Assembly (NCBI GenBank): GCA_017525505.1
Contig: JAFXSR010000008.1
Location: forward strand, 1-59,621
DNA from: Bacteroidales bacterium
GTDB lineage: Bacteria > Bacteroidota > Bacteroidia > Bacteroidales > WCHB1-69
Reading direction: 5' to 3'
Length of the DNA stretch: 59,621 bases
Part shown: piece by piece, positions 58,918 through 59,621 of the stretch
Layout of the letters: each line of letters begins with the position of its first letter
Position numbering within the stretch: position 1 is the first letter of the stretch
The notes under the pieces: model-generated
The model's input: the letters and a program-made list of their open reading frames with translations, nothing else
Database searches by the model: none
Told to the model about the DNA's origin: nothing
Position numbers and translations under genes: made by a program

Positions 58918-59529
58918 ATGAAAAAGAATGAGGCTGAACTTGTAAAAATCGAATCTATCGACACGCTTTATCAAGACACCTGTCAGATAATAGAAAATGC
59001 TCGCAGTAATGCCGTGCGTAGCGTTGATTTCTGTCGCGTACAGATGTATTGGAACATAGGGAAGCGTATCTTTGAAGAAGAGCAGCAAGGGAAAAAGCGC
59101 GCAGACTATGGCAAGTACATCATCAGGAACCTTTCGAAGCGTTTGACACCTGAATATGGCAGTGGATTTGGACCAAGACAATTAGAGCGGGCGAGGGCCT
59201 TTTATCGGCTATACCCAATTGCGTCCACACTGCGGACGCAATTGAATTGGAGCCAATATCGTAGGCTGATTCAGATTGAGGATCCCGACAAGCGGGAGTA
59301 TTATGAGTTGGAATCCCGCATTGAGAAACTGCCCGATGAGAATCCCACCATAGGCATTTTGCTCTGCACCCAAAAGAATGACACGCTGGTAAGAATGACG
59401 TTGCCTGAAGATAACAAAACCATACTCGCCAGTGAGTACAAATTGTATCTTCCTACTACGGAACAGCTTGTCAAAGAGGTTGACACCGTGAAAAAGTTGG
59501 CTAAACAAAAGAGGAAAGAGCAAGATTAG
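58918..59529 (+). CDS. YhcG-type (DUF1016) protein with internally deleted nuclease core
   Basis: 203 residues: N-terminal DUF1016 domain (YWNIGKRIFEEEQQGKK, SKRLTPEYGSGFGPRQL, TLRTQLNWSQYRRLIQIEDP) joined near residue 137 directly to the C-terminal tail of the family (LPDENPTIGILLCTQKNDT, LASEYKLYLPTTEQL). Full-length relatives have about 150-200 further residues between these parts, including the PDDEXK catalytic residues, so this form cannot be a complete nuclease. The ATG follows a promoter box by 25 nt. Could be a regulatory or defective copy. Confidence 0.85.
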   Translation: MKKNEAELVKIESIDTLYQDTCQIIENARSNAVRSVDFCRVQMYWNIGKRIFEEEQQGKKRADYGKYIIRNLSKRLTPEYGSGFGPRQLERARAFYRLYPIASTLRTQLNWSQYRRLIQIEDPDKREYYELESRIEKLPDENPTIGILLCTQKNDTLVRMTLPEDNKTILASEYKLYLPTTEQLVKEVDTVKKLAKQKRKEQD

Positions 59530-59582
59530 CAACAAACGGGAGCATCTGACCAGCCAGCACGCCAACTACTAACTGCTAACTG

Positions 59583-59621
59583 CTACCTCTTCACTACCTT
59601 CCTCACCACGCTCACCCCTCG
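59583..59621 (-). CDS. C-terminal end of a T9SS-sorted protein, truncated by right edge
   Basis: Twelve codons (GVSVVRKVVKR then TAG at 59583-59585) with the typical basic end of a T9SS type A domain. The body lies beyond the window. Its closeness to the orphan tail at 58587 suggests that the YhcG-type gene lies between two copies of such an end. Confidence 0.6.
   Translation of the reverse strand, partial: RGVSVVRKVVKR

Overview
The window is 59.6 kb of a Bacteroidota chromosome, most likely an uncultured gut or rumen Bacteroidales. About thirty transcription units start with the Bacteroidetes -7 box TAnnTTTG instead of a sigma70 -10/-35 pair. Two complete secreted proteins, plus two more C-terminal tails, carry type IX secretion (T9SS) sorting ends (YPNP ... 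KIIKR / VVKR). GldB is present, and there is a SusC/FecA-like receptor with a carboxypeptidase-regulatory N-domain. Most genes lie on the minus strand. I see no rRNA, CRISPR array, transposase or prophage.

Layout, left to right. 1-5.9 kb: the N-terminal part of a type I restriction methylase, then a TonB receptor / FecCD permease / ATPase uptake operon. 5.9-11.4 kb: rpmB, a U32 peptidase invaded by palindromic repeats, birA, a DUF1295 membrane protein, sufE and a PfkB kinase. 11.4-14.3 kb: pncC, an acyl-CoA synthetase and a PlsC-like acyltransferase. 14.6-21.3 kb: an efflux operon (XRE regulator, lipoprotein, adaptor, RND pump, TolC). 21.5-25.8 kb: an 18-residue-repeat protein, PNGase F, lpxH and era. 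25.8-31.3 kb: Trk/Ktr potassium uptake, tRNA-Arg, ssb, gldB and a dihydroorotate-dehydrogenase-like protein. 31.4-36.8 kb: peptidase E, a frameshifted DUF3667 gene, a frameshifted GH109 gene and an N-acetylhexosamine-kinase-like gene. 36.9-39.5 kb: a T9SS surface protein behind a cobalamin riboswitch. 39.7-44.4 kb: PepSY-like pair, fRMsr, queF, a membrane/XRE pair, DUF4476 protein and a SpoU methylase. 44.5-50.6 kb: CoA-disulfide reductase, gcvH, frr, pyrH, a YhcG fragment abutting a tatC tail, aroK and elbB. 50.7-55.7 kb: exonuclease, T9SS protein, PASTA protein and nspC. 55.7-59.6 kb: repeats, an ORF6N protein, a structured RNA candidate, an MFS transporter, tRNA-Val and a second YhcG relative.

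Themes. (1) Host-glycan use: secreted PNGase F, a GH109 lipoprotein and a sugar kinase would release N-glycans and terminal GalNAc and phosphorylate the amino sugar. (2) Corrinoid capture: the only riboswitch seen controls a single T9SS surface protein with three tandem copies of one module, which I regard as the strongest candidate for an undescribed function. (3) Genome plasticity: at least four families of short palindromic or tandem repeats fill intergenic space, one has entered an open reading frame three times in frame, two YhcG-type genes have lost their nuclease core, and a tatC tail and a T9SS tail survive as orphan fragments.

All functions are assigned by reading motifs in the translated sequence. 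No database search was possible.
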